Positions 23,669 through 32,740 of a stretch of 32,924 nucleotides of DNA are shown one piece after another. This DNA comes from Pseudomonadota bacterium. GTDB lineage: Bacteria; Desulfobacterota; DSM-4660; Desulfatiglandales; B25-G16. Both the position numbers and the translations under genes were made by a program. Every line of letters begins with the position of its first letter. Positions within the stretch are counted from its first letter, which is position 1. Under the pieces are notes generated by a model, which worked only from the letters and a program-made list of their open reading frames with translations, ran no database searches and had not been told where the DNA came from. The stretch is taken from positions 1 through 32,924 of the forward strand of contig JAUVXZ010000006.1 in NCBI GenBank assembly GCA_030603345.1, written 5' to 3'.

Positions 23669-23828
23669 TCTCTAGGTGTTGCCAGTCCACAGTTCCATAG
23701 AAGCTTTAACTTGAACTGGAACAGAACGAGGTCGCTAGCGGCCCGTGGAAAGAAGGGTTGCCGAAGCGATTGCGTTGATATAACAAGGCTCGTATATAGG
23801 CGCTCGTTTCTTGAAAAGAGGAAAAGAC

Positions 23829-26411
23829 ATGGGAAAGGTAGAAAAGCTGACCACTGGTACAACAGGGGGACCGGTTTTTGTTTATGTGCAGGACGGTCGG
23901 ATAGTACGTATCACACCAATGGAATTTGACGATAGTGACGCGCCCTCATGGGTTATTGAAGCACGGGGCAGAAAGTTTTCCCCACCCCGGAAGACCACTC
24001 TCTCTCCGTACTCATTTGCCTGGCGGTCGATGGTCTATTCGCCTAAGAGACTCTTATATCCCCTCAAGCGGGTCGATTTTGATCCTGACGGCGAACGAAA
24101 CTGCACTAAACGAGGGGAGTCAGGGTATGAGCGGATCAGTTGGGACGAGGCAACAAATATTGTCACGAATGAGATCAAGCGAATCAAACGGGAGTATGGC
24201 CCCGCAGCTATATTGAGCACTGCAAGTTCTCACCATCTCTGGGGACATCTGGGCTACCGTCACAGCACCTACTTCAGGTTCATGAACCTTATTGGATTTA
24301 CGTACGCAGACCATAATCCCGATAGCTGGGAGGGATGGCACTGGGGAGGTATGCATCAGTGGGGATTTAGCCATCGGCTGGGCATTCCCGAGCAGTATGA
24401 TCTGTTGGAGGACGCGCTCAAGCATGCAGAAATGATCGTATTCTGGTCGAGCGACCCTGAGACTACCCATGGAATCTACTCTGCATTTGAAAGTACCTGT
24501 CGCCGTCAATGGCTAAAGGGTTTGGGGGTCAAGATGGTCTTTATCGACCCGTTTTATAATCACACGGCCGGCATGTATGCAGACAAATGGTTCGCTCCGA
24601 GACCAGATACGGGTAATGCCATGGCCTGTGCCATCGCATTTGTGTGGATAACGGAGGACTCTTACGACAAAACCTACATCGAAACCCGAACGGTAGGGTT
24701 TGACAAATTCAAAGACTATATCCTGGGTAAGGAAGACGGCATACCCAAGACGCCTGAGTGGGCAGAAGAAGAAAGCACCATCCCTGCTAGAGAAATCAAA
24801 GCCCTGGCTAGAGAATGGGCCTCTAAGAAAACCATGCTGGCCGCTGGTGGATTGGGCGGCTGGGGAGGTGCGTGTAGGTCCGCAACGGGAACAGATTGGG
24901 CCCGCCTTATGATCAGTTTGGCAGCAATGCAGGGCTTAGGAAAGCCGGGCAGTAACATCTGGGGAACAACCCAGGGAGCGCCCCACAACTCAGATTTTCT
25001 TTTCCCGGGTTATACTGAGGGAGGGATGTCTGGCGATGTGGACAACTCGGCGGCGGGTTTTCGTTTTGTCTATCGCATGCATAAACAACCCACCCGCTCT
25101 AATATAAACGCCCCTATGGGCCAGCACATCCCTCGGCTCAAGATCCCGGAATGCATCCTAGACGGCAAATTTGAGTGGAGAGGAAAGGGATTCTGCGGTC
25201 AGTCTATTGAGGCCCAGTTCCATAAATACAAATACCCGGCGGACGGGTATCCGGAGATTCAGATGTACTACCGGTACGGTGGTTCTTTCATCGGCACCAT
25301 GAATGAGACCAACCGGTATGTGAAGGCCTATAGGACCGAAAGGCTCCCCTTTGCGGTGAACCAGTCCATCTGGTTTGAGGGTGAGGCCAAGTTTGCCGAC
25401 ATCATTCTGCCCGCATGCACCAACTTTGAGCGGTGGGATATTAGCGAATTCGCCGGCTGTCATGGATATATTCCTGACAACACCTCTCAGGTCAACCATA
25501 GGGTCATCACCTTGCAGAAGAAATGCATTGAGCCCCTGGGGGAATCGAAATCAGATTACGAGATCTTCACCTTCTTGGCCAAAAAATTAGGGTTCTCAGA
25601 GGTTTACACCGAAGGCGGCCTGAGCGAACTCGATTGGGTCAGGAGGTATTTTGACGCCACTGATCTGCCCAAATACATTTCATGGGATGAATTCTTCAAG
25701 AAGGGCTACTTCGTGGTTCCCATACCGGAGGAGTACAAAGCCACCCCTGCCCTGAGATGGTTTGCCGAGGACAGGAAAAGGGACACACCAGACTGGGGGC
25801 CCCATCCCGAGTGTCAGGAAGAGTTCGGTAAGGGACTTCAGACAACCTCTGGTCTGATAGAGTTTGAGTCTTCCAGTCTCAAGAAATTTGACCCAGAGGA
25901 TGAAGAGAGACCCCTCATACCCAAATACATACCCTCCTGGGAAGGGCATCACACCACGAGACTCTACACCAAGTACCCGTTGCAGTTGATATCCCCGCAT
26001 CCCCGATTCAGTTTTCACACCATGGGAGATGCGAAGGAGAGCTGGATAAATGAGATCAAGGACCATCGGGTCTTAAAGGAAGACGGCTATTACTACTGGA
26101 TCATACGGATCAACTCGAAGGATGCCAAAGAGCGAGGAATCAAAGAGAACGATCTGGTCAAGGTATTCAATGACCGGGGCGCTGTGATCTGCGCAGCCCA
26201 AGTCACCGAACGGGTTCCTCCTGGCACGGTTCACTCCTATGAGTCCAGTGCAGACTATGATCCTATGGGTAAACCGGGAGAATCAACGGATCGGAATGGA
26301 TGTATCAACCTGCTAACGCCAAGCCGTTACATAACGAAAAATTCCTGCGGCCAGGCACCGAACTCATGTCTCGTACAAATAGAAAAATGGAAGGGGGAGA
26401 GCAGAAAATGA
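23829..26411 (+). CDS. athL: Pyrogallol-phloroglucinol transhydroxylase-like large subunit (Mo-bisPGD)
   Basis: 860 residues from ATG 23829, which has GAGG nine bases upstream. It follows the Pelobacter acidigallici transhydroxylase large subunit through its whole length as I remember it: GGPVFVYVQDGRIVRITPM at the start, HHLWGHLGYRHSTYFRF, ADHNPDSWEGWHWGGMH, GGLGGWGGACR, ILPACTNFERWDISEFA, PHPRFSFHTMGD and GTVHSYESSADYDPMG. The Mo ligand Ser166, with Asp165, His135 and Tyr143, matches family residues Ser175, Asp174, His144 and Tyr152 at a constant offset of nine. As in that enzyme there is no N-terminal Fe-S cysteine motif and no Tat signal. It moves hydroxyl groups between trihydroxybenzenes in the cytoplasm. 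The related resorcinol hydroxylase is the main alternative. It overlaps the small subunit by ATGA. Confidence 0.9.
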   Translation: MGKVEKLTTGTTGGPVFVYVQDGRIVRITPMEFDDSDAPSWVIEARGRKFSPPRKTTLSPYSFAWRSMVYSPKRLLYPLKRVDFDPDGERNCTKRGESGYERISWDEATNIVTNEIKRIKREYGPAAILSTASSHHLWGHLGYRHSTYFRFMNLIGFTYADHNPDSWEGWHWGGMHQWGFSHRLGIPEQYDLLEDALKHAEMIVFWSSDPETTHGIYSAFESTCRRQWLKGLGVKMVFIDPFYNHTAGMYADKWFAPRPDTGNAMACAIAFVWITEDSYDKTYIETRTVGFDKFKDYILGKEDGIPKTPEWAEEESTIPAREIKALAREWASKKTMLAAGGLGGWGGACRSATGTDWARLMISLAAMQGLGKPGSNIWGTTQGAPHNSDFLFPGYTEGGMSGDVDNSAAGFRFVYRMHKQPTRSNINAPMGQHIPRLKIPECILDGKFEWRGKGFCGQSIEAQFHKYKYPADGYPEIQMYYRYGGSFIGTMNETNRYVKAYRTERLPFAVNQSIWFEGEAKFADIILPACTNFERWDISEFAGCHGYIPDNTSQVNHRVITLQKKCIEPLGESKSDYEIFTFLAKKLGFSEVYTEGGLSELDWVRRYFDATDLPKYISWDEFFKKGYFVVPIPEEYKATPALRWFAEDRKRDTPDWGPHPECQEEFGKGLQTTSGLIEFESSSLKKFDPEDEERPLIPKYIPSWEGHHTTRLYTKYPLQLISPHPRFSFHTMGDAKESWINEIKDHRVLKEDGYYYWIIRINSKDAKERGIKENDLVKVFNDRGAVICAAQVTERVPPGTVHSYESSADYDPMGKPGESTDRNGCINLLTPSRYITKNSCGQAPNSCLVQIEKWKGESRK

Positions 26412-27244
26412 AAAAGTGGAATCTGGTCATCGATGTAGCAAAATGTCACGATTGCAATAACTGTTTTCTCTCCTGTAAGGATGAATACGTGGGTAATGAT
26501 TTCCCGCCTTTCTCCGTGGCCCAACCCAACCATGGCCACCGATGGATGAATATCATGCGCAAAGAGAGGGGCCAATACCCTAAGGTGGACGTTGCCTATC
26601 TGCCCATCCCGTGCATGCACTGCGATGACGCCCCGTGTATCAAAAAATCAAAAGACGGGGCAGTGTATAAAAGAGATGACGGCATCGTCATTATTGACCC
26701 GGAAAAGGCAAAAGGCCAGAAGGATATCCTTGCTACCTGTCCCTATGGTGCTATCTGGTGGAATGAGGAGAAGGCGGTGCCGCAAAAGTGCACACTGTGT
26801 GCCCATCTGCTCGATGAGGGGTGGAAAGAGCCCCGGTGTGTTCAGGCATGTCCCACCGGGGCATTGCGTGTGATCTACGCTGAGGATTTCGAGATGCAGA
26901 AGATCATTGAATCTGAGAATCTGGAAGTATACCAGCCACAATATAAGACAAGGCCCCGTGTATATTACAAGAATCTGTACCGCTACGCCACCTGTTTCAT
27001 TGCGGGCAGTGTGGCCATAAGGGATACAGATGAGTGTGCCGAGGGGGCTACAGTATCACTGATCAAGGGCTCGAAGAAGACAATCGCTGAGGCTGTGACT
27101 AATAACTATGGGGACTTCAAATTCGATGGTTTCGATGAGGATGGTGGCGCCTACAGCCTCGACATCTCTTACAAAGACCGGCCAAAGAAGATCATTGAGT
27201 TAGAGCTCAAGACCAGTGTTAATGTGGGGACCATTCTTCTGTAG
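26408..27244 (+). CDS. athS: Transhydroxylase-like small subunit, three [4Fe-4S] ferredoxin domain plus beta-sandwich
   Basis: The ORF track starts at 26300, inside the large-subunit gene; the real start is ATG 26408, overlapping the upstream stop as ATGA with GGGGGAG before it. The 278 residues hold 12 cluster cysteines (13, 16, 19, 23; 69, 72, 77, 111; 128, 131, 144, 148), enough for three [4Fe-4S] clusters as in AthS. The last cysteine lies in CVQACPTG rather than the CAHNCG I recall for Pelobacter. After TRPRVYYKNLYRY, residues about 195-278 form a transthyretin-like/carboxypeptidase-regulatory beta-sandwich (GATVSLIKGSKKT, NNYGDFKFDGF), again as in AthS. It presumably partners the large subunit in a cytoplasmic heterodimer. 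Confidence 0.9.
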   Translation: MKKWNLVIDVAKCHDCNNCFLSCKDEYVGNDFPPFSVAQPNHGHRWMNIMRKERGQYPKVDVAYLPIPCMHCDDAPCIKKSKDGAVYKRDDGIVIIDPEKAKGQKDILATCPYGAIWWNEEKAVPQKCTLCAHLLDEGWKEPRCVQACPTGALRVIYAEDFEMQKIIESENLEVYQPQYKTRPRVYYKNLYRYATCFIAGSVAIRDTDECAEGATVSLIKGSKKTIAEAVTNNYGDFKFDGFDEDGGAYSLDISYKDRPKKIIELELKTSVNVGTILL

Positions 27245-27249
27245 CTCTC

Positions 27250-27298
27250 AGCAAGGCGCGCTGGCCCAGAGGTAGCGCCACAGGCAAGGTGTCTTGCT
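27250..27298 (+). terminator. Hairpin region after the transhydroxylase operon
   Basis: Nested stems AGCAAG/CTTGCT (27250-27255, 27293-27298) and GCGCT/AGCGC (27258-27262, 27274-27278) start six bases after the stop of the small subunit. No clear T-run follows. The rest of the 273-base convergent gap shows no gene. Confidence 0.4.
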
Positions 27299-27517
27299 CT
27301 AAGGCATTGGGATTTTCGGCATTGACATTTATTTAGGCCCGGTCTGGCGCGACAGAACAGGATCATGCTCTTGCCATCATAACACTATGATCGCAGAAGG
27401 TATTGAATTGAACCATTGTACGTCGGACCTGGGCCAGGGATTTTAGTATTTGAATTTGGGATTTCTATTCATGCCTTTTCGATTTGAGATGAAACTTCAT
27501 TAGATGTGTCAGCACGG

Positions 27518-28216
27518 CTAACATCTCCTCACCAGCTCGTGAAGATATTCCATATCAATCTTGACAAGTCCATCGAGAATCAGCAAAAAACCTCGATAGA
27601 AATCTGTCCACGCATCTTTTTGTGCCTGGCAACAGAACTCCCCAACCCAGCTTCCCAGGTGTTCCGTGAGAAACTGTTCTTCAGCGGCGACCGTTCTACT
27701 CACATCAACTGCAGATGCCCACTGTTCCTGCTCACGTAGACATAGATTTCTCATAAAATCGAGCTCAACGCACAGGTAGTCCGGAGTCTCGAGAACTGTT
27801 TCATCTGGCAACAAGCCAGCCTTTCTATAGAATTTTTTGACTTCAAGAACCGACGCCCCTCTCCCTTTCCCATACCTGTACACTCCCTCATAGGGAGGCC
27901 TGAGGTTCGTATTGCTCGTTCCCCTGAGGATTCTGGTTCTGTCCACAGACAACTCGGTGAGAACCTCTTCATCGGGCTTGGTTTCAACAGCGCCGCAATA
28001 TGACCTGATATGGTCAACGCCAGACTTGAATCTCGATTTGTCCCATTCGTAGAAGCTATCGAGTAATTCATCAAGGCCGTTGCCTTTTATCCGAATAAGG
28101 AGATCTTTGTCCGGAAGGCTGTCGAAGATACCCACGAGCGAACCGTAGGCGTCGGCCCTCCGTTCGGCTACTTGTACCATCGTTTCCCTATCCTTAAACG
28201 GCTTCCTTCCGGGCAT
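27518..28216 (-). CDS. TorD/DmsD-family Mo-enzyme chaperone
   Basis: 232 residues, all-helical by eye. The family signatures are PPYEGVYRYG near residue 103 and ETPDYLCVELDFMRNLC near 142, plus the late HLGSWVGEFC motif. These chaperones bind the apo catalytic subunit and guide cofactor insertion. The ATG at 28216 almost touches the stop of the NrfD-like gene at 28218, so translation is probably coupled. Its client is presumably the catalytic subunit at the head of the same operon. Because that client lacks a Tat signal, its role would be assembly rather than export proofreading. Confidence 0.88.
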   Translation of the reverse strand: MPGRKPFKDRETMVQVAERRADAYGSLVGIFDSLPDKDLLIRIKGNGLDELLDSFYEWDKSRFKSGVDHIRSYCGAVETKPDEEVLTELSVDRTRILRGTSNTNLRPPYEGVYRYGKGRGASVLEVKKFYRKAGLLPDETVLETPDYLCVELDFMRNLCLREQEQWASAVDVSRTVAAEEQFLTEHLGSWVGEFCCQAQKDAWTDFYRGFLLILDGLVKIDMEYLHELVRRC

Positions 28217-28217
28217 C

Positions 28218-29258
28218 CTATCCCCCTGCCATCAGCGTCTTCAGGTAGATGATTCCCGAACTTAACCACACACATGCTGCCAGCCCACCGAGGACCAGCA
28301 TCCACTCTGCGGCGGTTGGCTTATAGGCAGGCTTCTCATCGAATTGGCTGTAAGGGAACGGCACGGTTGGATTCATCTGGTACTGCCTCATCACGTGAGA
28401 CTTCTCCATAAAAACAGCCACAAGGATGAGCACCGAGGCCAGGGCCGGAAGAAATGTATTCCGGGGTCCGATAATCTGTGTCACGATCAGGATGAGGAGG
28501 ATAAACGTATCCAGGAAAATAATCTTCCTGTCAACCTCACTCCCCGTACTGGTCAGAGATGCAATATATGATCCGGTGATGGGAATCAGTGCGAGGATCG
28601 TCAGGATGAGAAGGATCCCGGCCAGATTACTTTCTTTCATTCCTGTTGCCAGGGCGATCAGGTTCACCAGGGCCATTCCGCCCCACAAGCTCTGGGCCAA
28701 GGTGTCAAGACCAAGAAAGGGTTGGGATCTGAACCCTGCTCCCACCCTGGATAGGAAAAAGAGGGTGTGTATCATGACATAGGCCAGTGCCGCAATGAGG
28801 CACAAAATCGACCATATAGTGGTAACCAGCCCGCCATTGTGTATGACCCCAGTCAGAAAGATCACGTTTAACACACCGCACAACGAGAGCATGAAGAAAT
28901 CCCAGGTCAATGGGGAGGCCAAGTTCTTGCCAGTCACGATCTTTAGGGCCCGAAACGGCTTTCCCAAATCGGCGCCCAGCAAGCCCGCTGCACAGATCAG
29001 GCAGCTCAATGATACCGCTGCCCCAATTTCAGCGAGGGACCGAACCGCCTCTATCTTAAAGAGCGTTGCCGCAGACACAAACACGAGGATGCCGCCGGCC
29101 AGGGCCGAAAGGTAAAAGAATCCCTGTATATAGAGGCCCCAGTTGAAGGTGTCGTGAAGGGCTGTCGTTGTCAGTCCCCACCTCAGCTGCTTGAGAAATA
29201 CAAGCCCTGCTATCACGGAGAGCAAAACCGTTACCGCAATCAGTATCCAATACAGCAT
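28218..29258 (-). CDS. NrfD/PsrC-type membrane subunit
   Basis: 346 residues from ATG 29258, which has GAGGAGG seven bases upstream; the ORF-track start 48 bases earlier overlaps the previous gene. There are about nine to ten membrane helices. Family-type sequence includes WGLYIQGFFYLSALAGGILV near residue 37, GADLGKPFRALKI near 96 and SPLTWDFFMLSLCG near 115. NrfD subunits are quinone-reactive membrane anchors that pass electrons to or from the ferredoxin subunit and can contribute to proton movement. It begins ten bases after the ferredoxin subunit stop. Confidence 0.9.
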   Translation of the reverse strand: MLYWILIAVTVLLSVIAGLVFLKQLRWGLTTTALHDTFNWGLYIQGFFYLSALAGGILVFVSAATLFKIEAVRSLAEIGAAVSLSCLICAAGLLGADLGKPFRALKIVTGKNLASPLTWDFFMLSLCGVLNVIFLTGVIHNGGLVTTIWSILCLIAALAYVMIHTLFFLSRVGAGFRSQPFLGLDTLAQSLWGGMALVNLIALATGMKESNLAGILLILTILALIPITGSYIASLTSTGSEVDRKIIFLDTFILLILIVTQIIGPRNTFLPALASVLILVAVFMEKSHVMRQYQMNPTVPFPYSQFDEKPAYKPTAAEWMLVLGGLAACVWLSSGIIYLKTLMAGG

Positions 29259-29268
29259 ATAGTCCTCC

Positions 29269-29874
29269 TCAGCCCTTAACGTAATATATCGAAGGTTGGG
29301 TGCCAAGTTCCTCCCTGAACGGAGTTCCCCTGTAGTCGGCGATCAGCCGAGAGACCTCGCTCTCCGGATCGTCCAGATCCCCGAAGTATCGCGCCTGCGC
29401 TGGACATGCCACCACGCAGGCGGGCAATTGTCCTTCCTCCAGTCTCTGGAGGCAAAAATTACATTTGACCACGGTCCCTTTTTCGAAGTCCTTCTGTTTC
29501 AGCACCTCATAGGGTGTTGGCACGTGACCCGGGTAGTAATTCCTGATGTCCCAAAGAAACTGTCTGCTCTCGTAAGGGCAGGCAACCACGCATGCCCTGC
29601 ACCCGATGCACTTGTCATGGTCTATGAGCACAATTCCATCCTCACGCTTATATGTAGCACCGGTCGGGCAGACCTTGAGACATGCCGGATCCTGACAGTG
29701 CATGCAAAGGATAGGCAGGAATTTTATCTTTGCAGTCGGATATTTTCCGACCTCATATTTCTTGACTTTATTATACGACACACCAGCAGGTGTTCCATGT
29801 TCCGCTCGGCAGGCGACGGTACAGGTACCACATCCTACGCAGCGCGAGAGGTCGATTACCATCGCGTGCCTCAT
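29269..29874 (-). CDS. Four-cluster ferredoxin electron-transfer subunit (PsrB/NrfC type)
   Basis: 201 residues with 16 cysteines in four groups (12, 15, 18, 22; 57, 60, 65, 69; 89, 92, 95, 99; 138, 141, 153, 157), enough for four [4Fe-4S] clusters. Motifs include CVGCGTCTVAC, CMHCQDPACLKVCPTGA, CIGCRACVVACP and CNFCLQRLEEG. The ATG overlaps the stop of the catalytic subunit as ATGA. It should relay electrons between the catalytic subunit and the NrfD anchor on the membrane surface. No signal peptide is visible. Confidence 0.93.
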   Translation of the reverse strand: MRHAMVIDLSRCVGCGTCTVACRAEHGTPAGVSYNKVKKYEVGKYPTAKIKFLPILCMHCQDPACLKVCPTGATYKREDGIVLIDHDKCIGCRACVVACPYESRQFLWDIRNYYPGHVPTPYEVLKQKDFEKGTVVKCNFCLQRLEEGQLPACVVACPAQARYFGDLDDPESEVSRLIADYRGTPFREELGTQPSIYYVKG

Positions 29875-32552
29875 TTACGTACCTCCTTCTTGTAGAGCTT
29901 CACACGTGGGGCACTGTCCTGACCTCCACTCACTCCATCAAAGGTCTTCTCGTCTAAAGAAAGTAATGTGTTGAAGTTCGGTCCTATTCTGTTCAACGGG
30001 TTTGACTGTAGGGTACCCAAACCGTAATTACCTGAAATACCCACAGCGTCTGGGTGGAAAAGCTCCGATACGCGCACCCTTCCCTCAATCTTGCCGTACC
30101 GTGACTCAATGATGACCATATCTCCATCCTTGATATTCTTCCTTTGCGCTGTAACCGGGTTTAAACAGATAACGGCCTCATAGGGATCTTTGGAATAGAG
30201 TTCCGCAAGCCACGGGTTCCCGGCTACATTACCGGCATCACTCGAGTAGTAGGGCGTCTTCCAGTTTATGGCCCATAAGTCGAATCCCTCGGGTGCCCTG
30301 AATTCCGGTGTTTCCACCCAGTGCGGTACCGGGCGGTACAGGTCAAATACATAATCCATGTCATCGACTCCGGGGAATGATATATTGTGTTCAAGAAGGT
30401 TCGCCCGCAACTCATCGCCTACCTTTTTTAAGCCCAGGAAATAGAAGGGATGTCTCGTTTTGTCGTCGGGGAAATAATAATAGTTATAAAATTCCTTCCG
30501 CGGTTTCCAGTGGGCTATGTATCCTTTCTCTTTGAGATCTTTCAACCCCTTACCGCCGCTGTAAGGCCAGCCCCTGATCTGCCTGTCGACGATCTCTTTC
30601 AGGGTGTATTTCCTGTTTATATCGAGCTTATATTCCCCATTCATGTTGAGGCCATCGGTCTTATCAACCCAATCGATGTTGTTATTCAGGTGATCATACA
30701 GTCCCCCTTCACCACAAAGAATCCCCAACCGCTCCGCCAGTTCCGTAAAGATGTCGTCCGCATGCTTCGTATTAAAGAGTCGTGGGACCGGTTCCCGCAA
30801 CTGAATCATTTTGAGCCCATTTACCTCGTCATCGATGGATTGATGTTGAGGATAAAAGGCGGCAACCCGAAATCGCTCCAAGGCACTGTGCTCAGGCAGA
30901 AGCACATCCGAGAGAATGGCAGGCTCATCCATATGCAGGGCAACGGATACGACAAACGGTATCTTCTTGAAGCCCTCAACGTACGCGTGCGGTTGAGCAT
31001 TCATTTTGATGGGATTGCCCCCAACCGAGATATAGGCCTCTATAAGGTAGTCGAGATAGTACTTTTCGGGGTCCAGAATCGACTTGATGGCAATATGGGG
31101 GGCCGTATGCTGGTGCGGATAGAACTCAGCCAAGCCGATATGATCAGGGGGGTACTTGAAAGGCCTCGGCACCGCCTCATACGCAGGCTTCACCGTTCCG
31201 TCCTCATCAGGTCCCATAATTGGGCCTCTGAAGCTGCAGCTCAGACACCCGCCTGGTACCTCGATGTTGCCTACCAGCATGTTGATGATCTTGCCGGTCA
31301 GGTCGGCATAGGTTCCACCCCTTCTGTTGGTCACGTTCCGCTCGGTGTTCAGGGACACGGGTCGAAAGGGAAAGGTGAACCCGTCAATCTCAATAGTACT
31401 GCCAATTCGGGCGTGCTCCACAAACTCCTTGGCGATCCGTCTGATGGTTCTCGCTGGCACCGTGCAGATTCCCTCTGCCCATTCCGGGGTGTATTTGGAG
31501 AATTCATCGCAAACAACATCAAAGCCTGCCCGGCATTCAACTCCATTAACGGTATGGGTGCCGGTCAGGGCAATATCCTCAAATTCCGCATCAAAAGGTT
31601 TGGCCGTATCTTCGATCGCCTCCCACATAAGTGGTTTCCCCGTCTTTTGATCTCTGCAATAGTCTCCATCGGGTCCGATTAGATAGGGTGCGTTCGTCCG
31701 ATTCTTGAGAAACCACACATCGTACCGCTGAACCTCGAAAAGCATCACGTGAGCCATGCCCAACAGAAAGGCCAGGTCTGAGCCGGGGCGAATCGGAATC
31801 CACTCCCCTTTGGAGGCCTCATAAGAGCTGCGGGGATCAACGACCACCAGCTTCATCCCTCGCTCTATTGCCCTGGCAAACTTGCGAGTTCCCGGCGCGG
31901 TAGCAAAATTGGGGCCGAGAGATCGACCTAAGGTAATATGATATTGACAATATTCAAGGTCCACAATAGCCACAGGATAGCCAGCGTGCACTAACCCCGA
32001 CGGATAATGAACCGTACAGAGAGCCCCGTGAGAGCCTATTTCATTGGGTGTCCCAAAGGCCTGACCAAATGGCTGCCGCAGAATTGTATCTCGCTGACCC
32101 CACCCTTCACACAGCACCAGACCTCTGGGGTCTTTCTCACGCACATTTTTCAGGCGTTCCACTACGAGATCTAGGGCCTCATCCCAGGTGACCTCCTTCC
32201 ACATAGGATCGACATCTAGGCCCTTCTCTGGGTTCGCGCGGACCATCGGTGTCTTTACACGGTACGGGTTATACAGACCCATGAGCTCAGATTTACCTCG
32301 GGGACAGAGACTTCCGTAATTGGGCGGCGCTTCCGGATTTCCCTCCGTTTTGACTATGATTCCATCTTCCAAATACACTAAGGTTGCACAGTCACCTTGC
32401 ATACACGCTCGGCACAGACCGTATAGTACTTGTCGTTTTCCCTTTTCCTTTGGATCAACCTGTTTCCATTTGTAGGGCGAAGGCTTAAATGCCTTCTGAT
32501 TAGATTCAAGGCCTTTGAATCTGCGCGCATAATCAATGAACCGTTTGAGCAT
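29871..32552 (-). CDS. Molybdopterin (Mo/W-bisPGD) oxidoreductase catalytic subunit, substrate unknown
   Basis: 893 residues from ATG 32552, with GGAGG ten bases upstream; the ORF-track TTG lies in the ribosome-site region. An N-terminal [4Fe-4S] motif CRACMQGDC followed by CPRGK (cysteines near 47, 50, 55, 83) is typical of the DMSO reductase superfamily. The predicted metal ligand is a cysteine near 179 in GSHGALCTVHYPSG, as in the Psr/Phs/Arr/Arx-like branch. Later motifs are VVVDPRSS, GEWIPIRPGSD, ISVGGNPIKMNAQ and HPDAVGISGNYGLGT. No Tat signal precedes the Fe-S motif, so a cytoplasmic enzyme is likely. It heads the A-B-C-D operon with ferredoxin, NrfD and TorD genes and follows a TRAP permease gene. 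The substrate could be an organic compound brought in by that transporter. Confidence 0.9.
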   Translation of the reverse strand: MLKRFIDYARRFKGLESNQKAFKPSPYKWKQVDPKEKGKRQVLYGLCRACMQGDCATLVYLEDGIIVKTEGNPEAPPNYGSLCPRGKSELMGLYNPYRVKTPMVRANPEKGLDVDPMWKEVTWDEALDLVVERLKNVREKDPRGLVLCEGWGQRDTILRQPFGQAFGTPNEIGSHGALCTVHYPSGLVHAGYPVAIVDLEYCQYHITLGRSLGPNFATAPGTRKFARAIERGMKLVVVDPRSSYEASKGEWIPIRPGSDLAFLLGMAHVMLFEVQRYDVWFLKNRTNAPYLIGPDGDYCRDQKTGKPLMWEAIEDTAKPFDAEFEDIALTGTHTVNGVECRAGFDVVCDEFSKYTPEWAEGICTVPARTIRRIAKEFVEHARIGSTIEIDGFTFPFRPVSLNTERNVTNRRGGTYADLTGKIINMLVGNIEVPGGCLSCSFRGPIMGPDEDGTVKPAYEAVPRPFKYPPDHIGLAEFYPHQHTAPHIAIKSILDPEKYYLDYLIEAYISVGGNPIKMNAQPHAYVEGFKKIPFVVSVALHMDEPAILSDVLLPEHSALERFRVAAFYPQHQSIDDEVNGLKMIQLREPVPRLFNTKHADDIFTELAERLGILCGEGGLYDHLNNNIDWVDKTDGLNMNGEYKLDINRKYTLKEIVDRQIRGWPYSGGKGLKDLKEKGYIAHWKPRKEFYNYYYFPDDKTRHPFYFLGLKKVGDELRANLLEHNISFPGVDDMDYVFDLYRPVPHWVETPEFRAPEGFDLWAINWKTPYYSSDAGNVAGNPWLAELYSKDPYEAVICLNPVTAQRKNIKDGDMVIIESRYGKIEGRVRVSELFHPDAVGISGNYGLGTLQSNPLNRIGPNFNTLLSLDEKTFDGVSGGQDSAPRVKLYKKEVRK

Positions 32553-32740
32553 AAATCGCAACCTCCATTGTACACCCGAAAACCTATCCTCTACGGGTGT
32601 ATTTGAAATCTCTCCGATTTGGGCATCGGAACTTCAATGCACAGAAAATCTCTCGAATGCAATAATGGAGCACACCTCCGTAGGGCAATAAGAGATGATC
32701 GTCATCACGCCTTCAACAGCATGAGAAACCCTGAGAGATG

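Noticed and set aside
27241-27300. tRNA-like GGTAGCGCC sequence
   Set aside because: No acceptor, D, anticodon and T-arm set could be drawn; only nested hairpins are present.
29296-29895. 199-aa plus-strand ORF antisense to the ferredoxin subunit
   Set aside because: Shadow of a gene with 16 correctly spaced cluster cysteines.
30450-31682. 410-aa plus-strand ORF antisense to the Mo oxidoreductase
   Set aside because: Lies entirely within the well-supported catalytic gene, has no recognisable motif, and is a frame shadow of GC-rich coding sequence.
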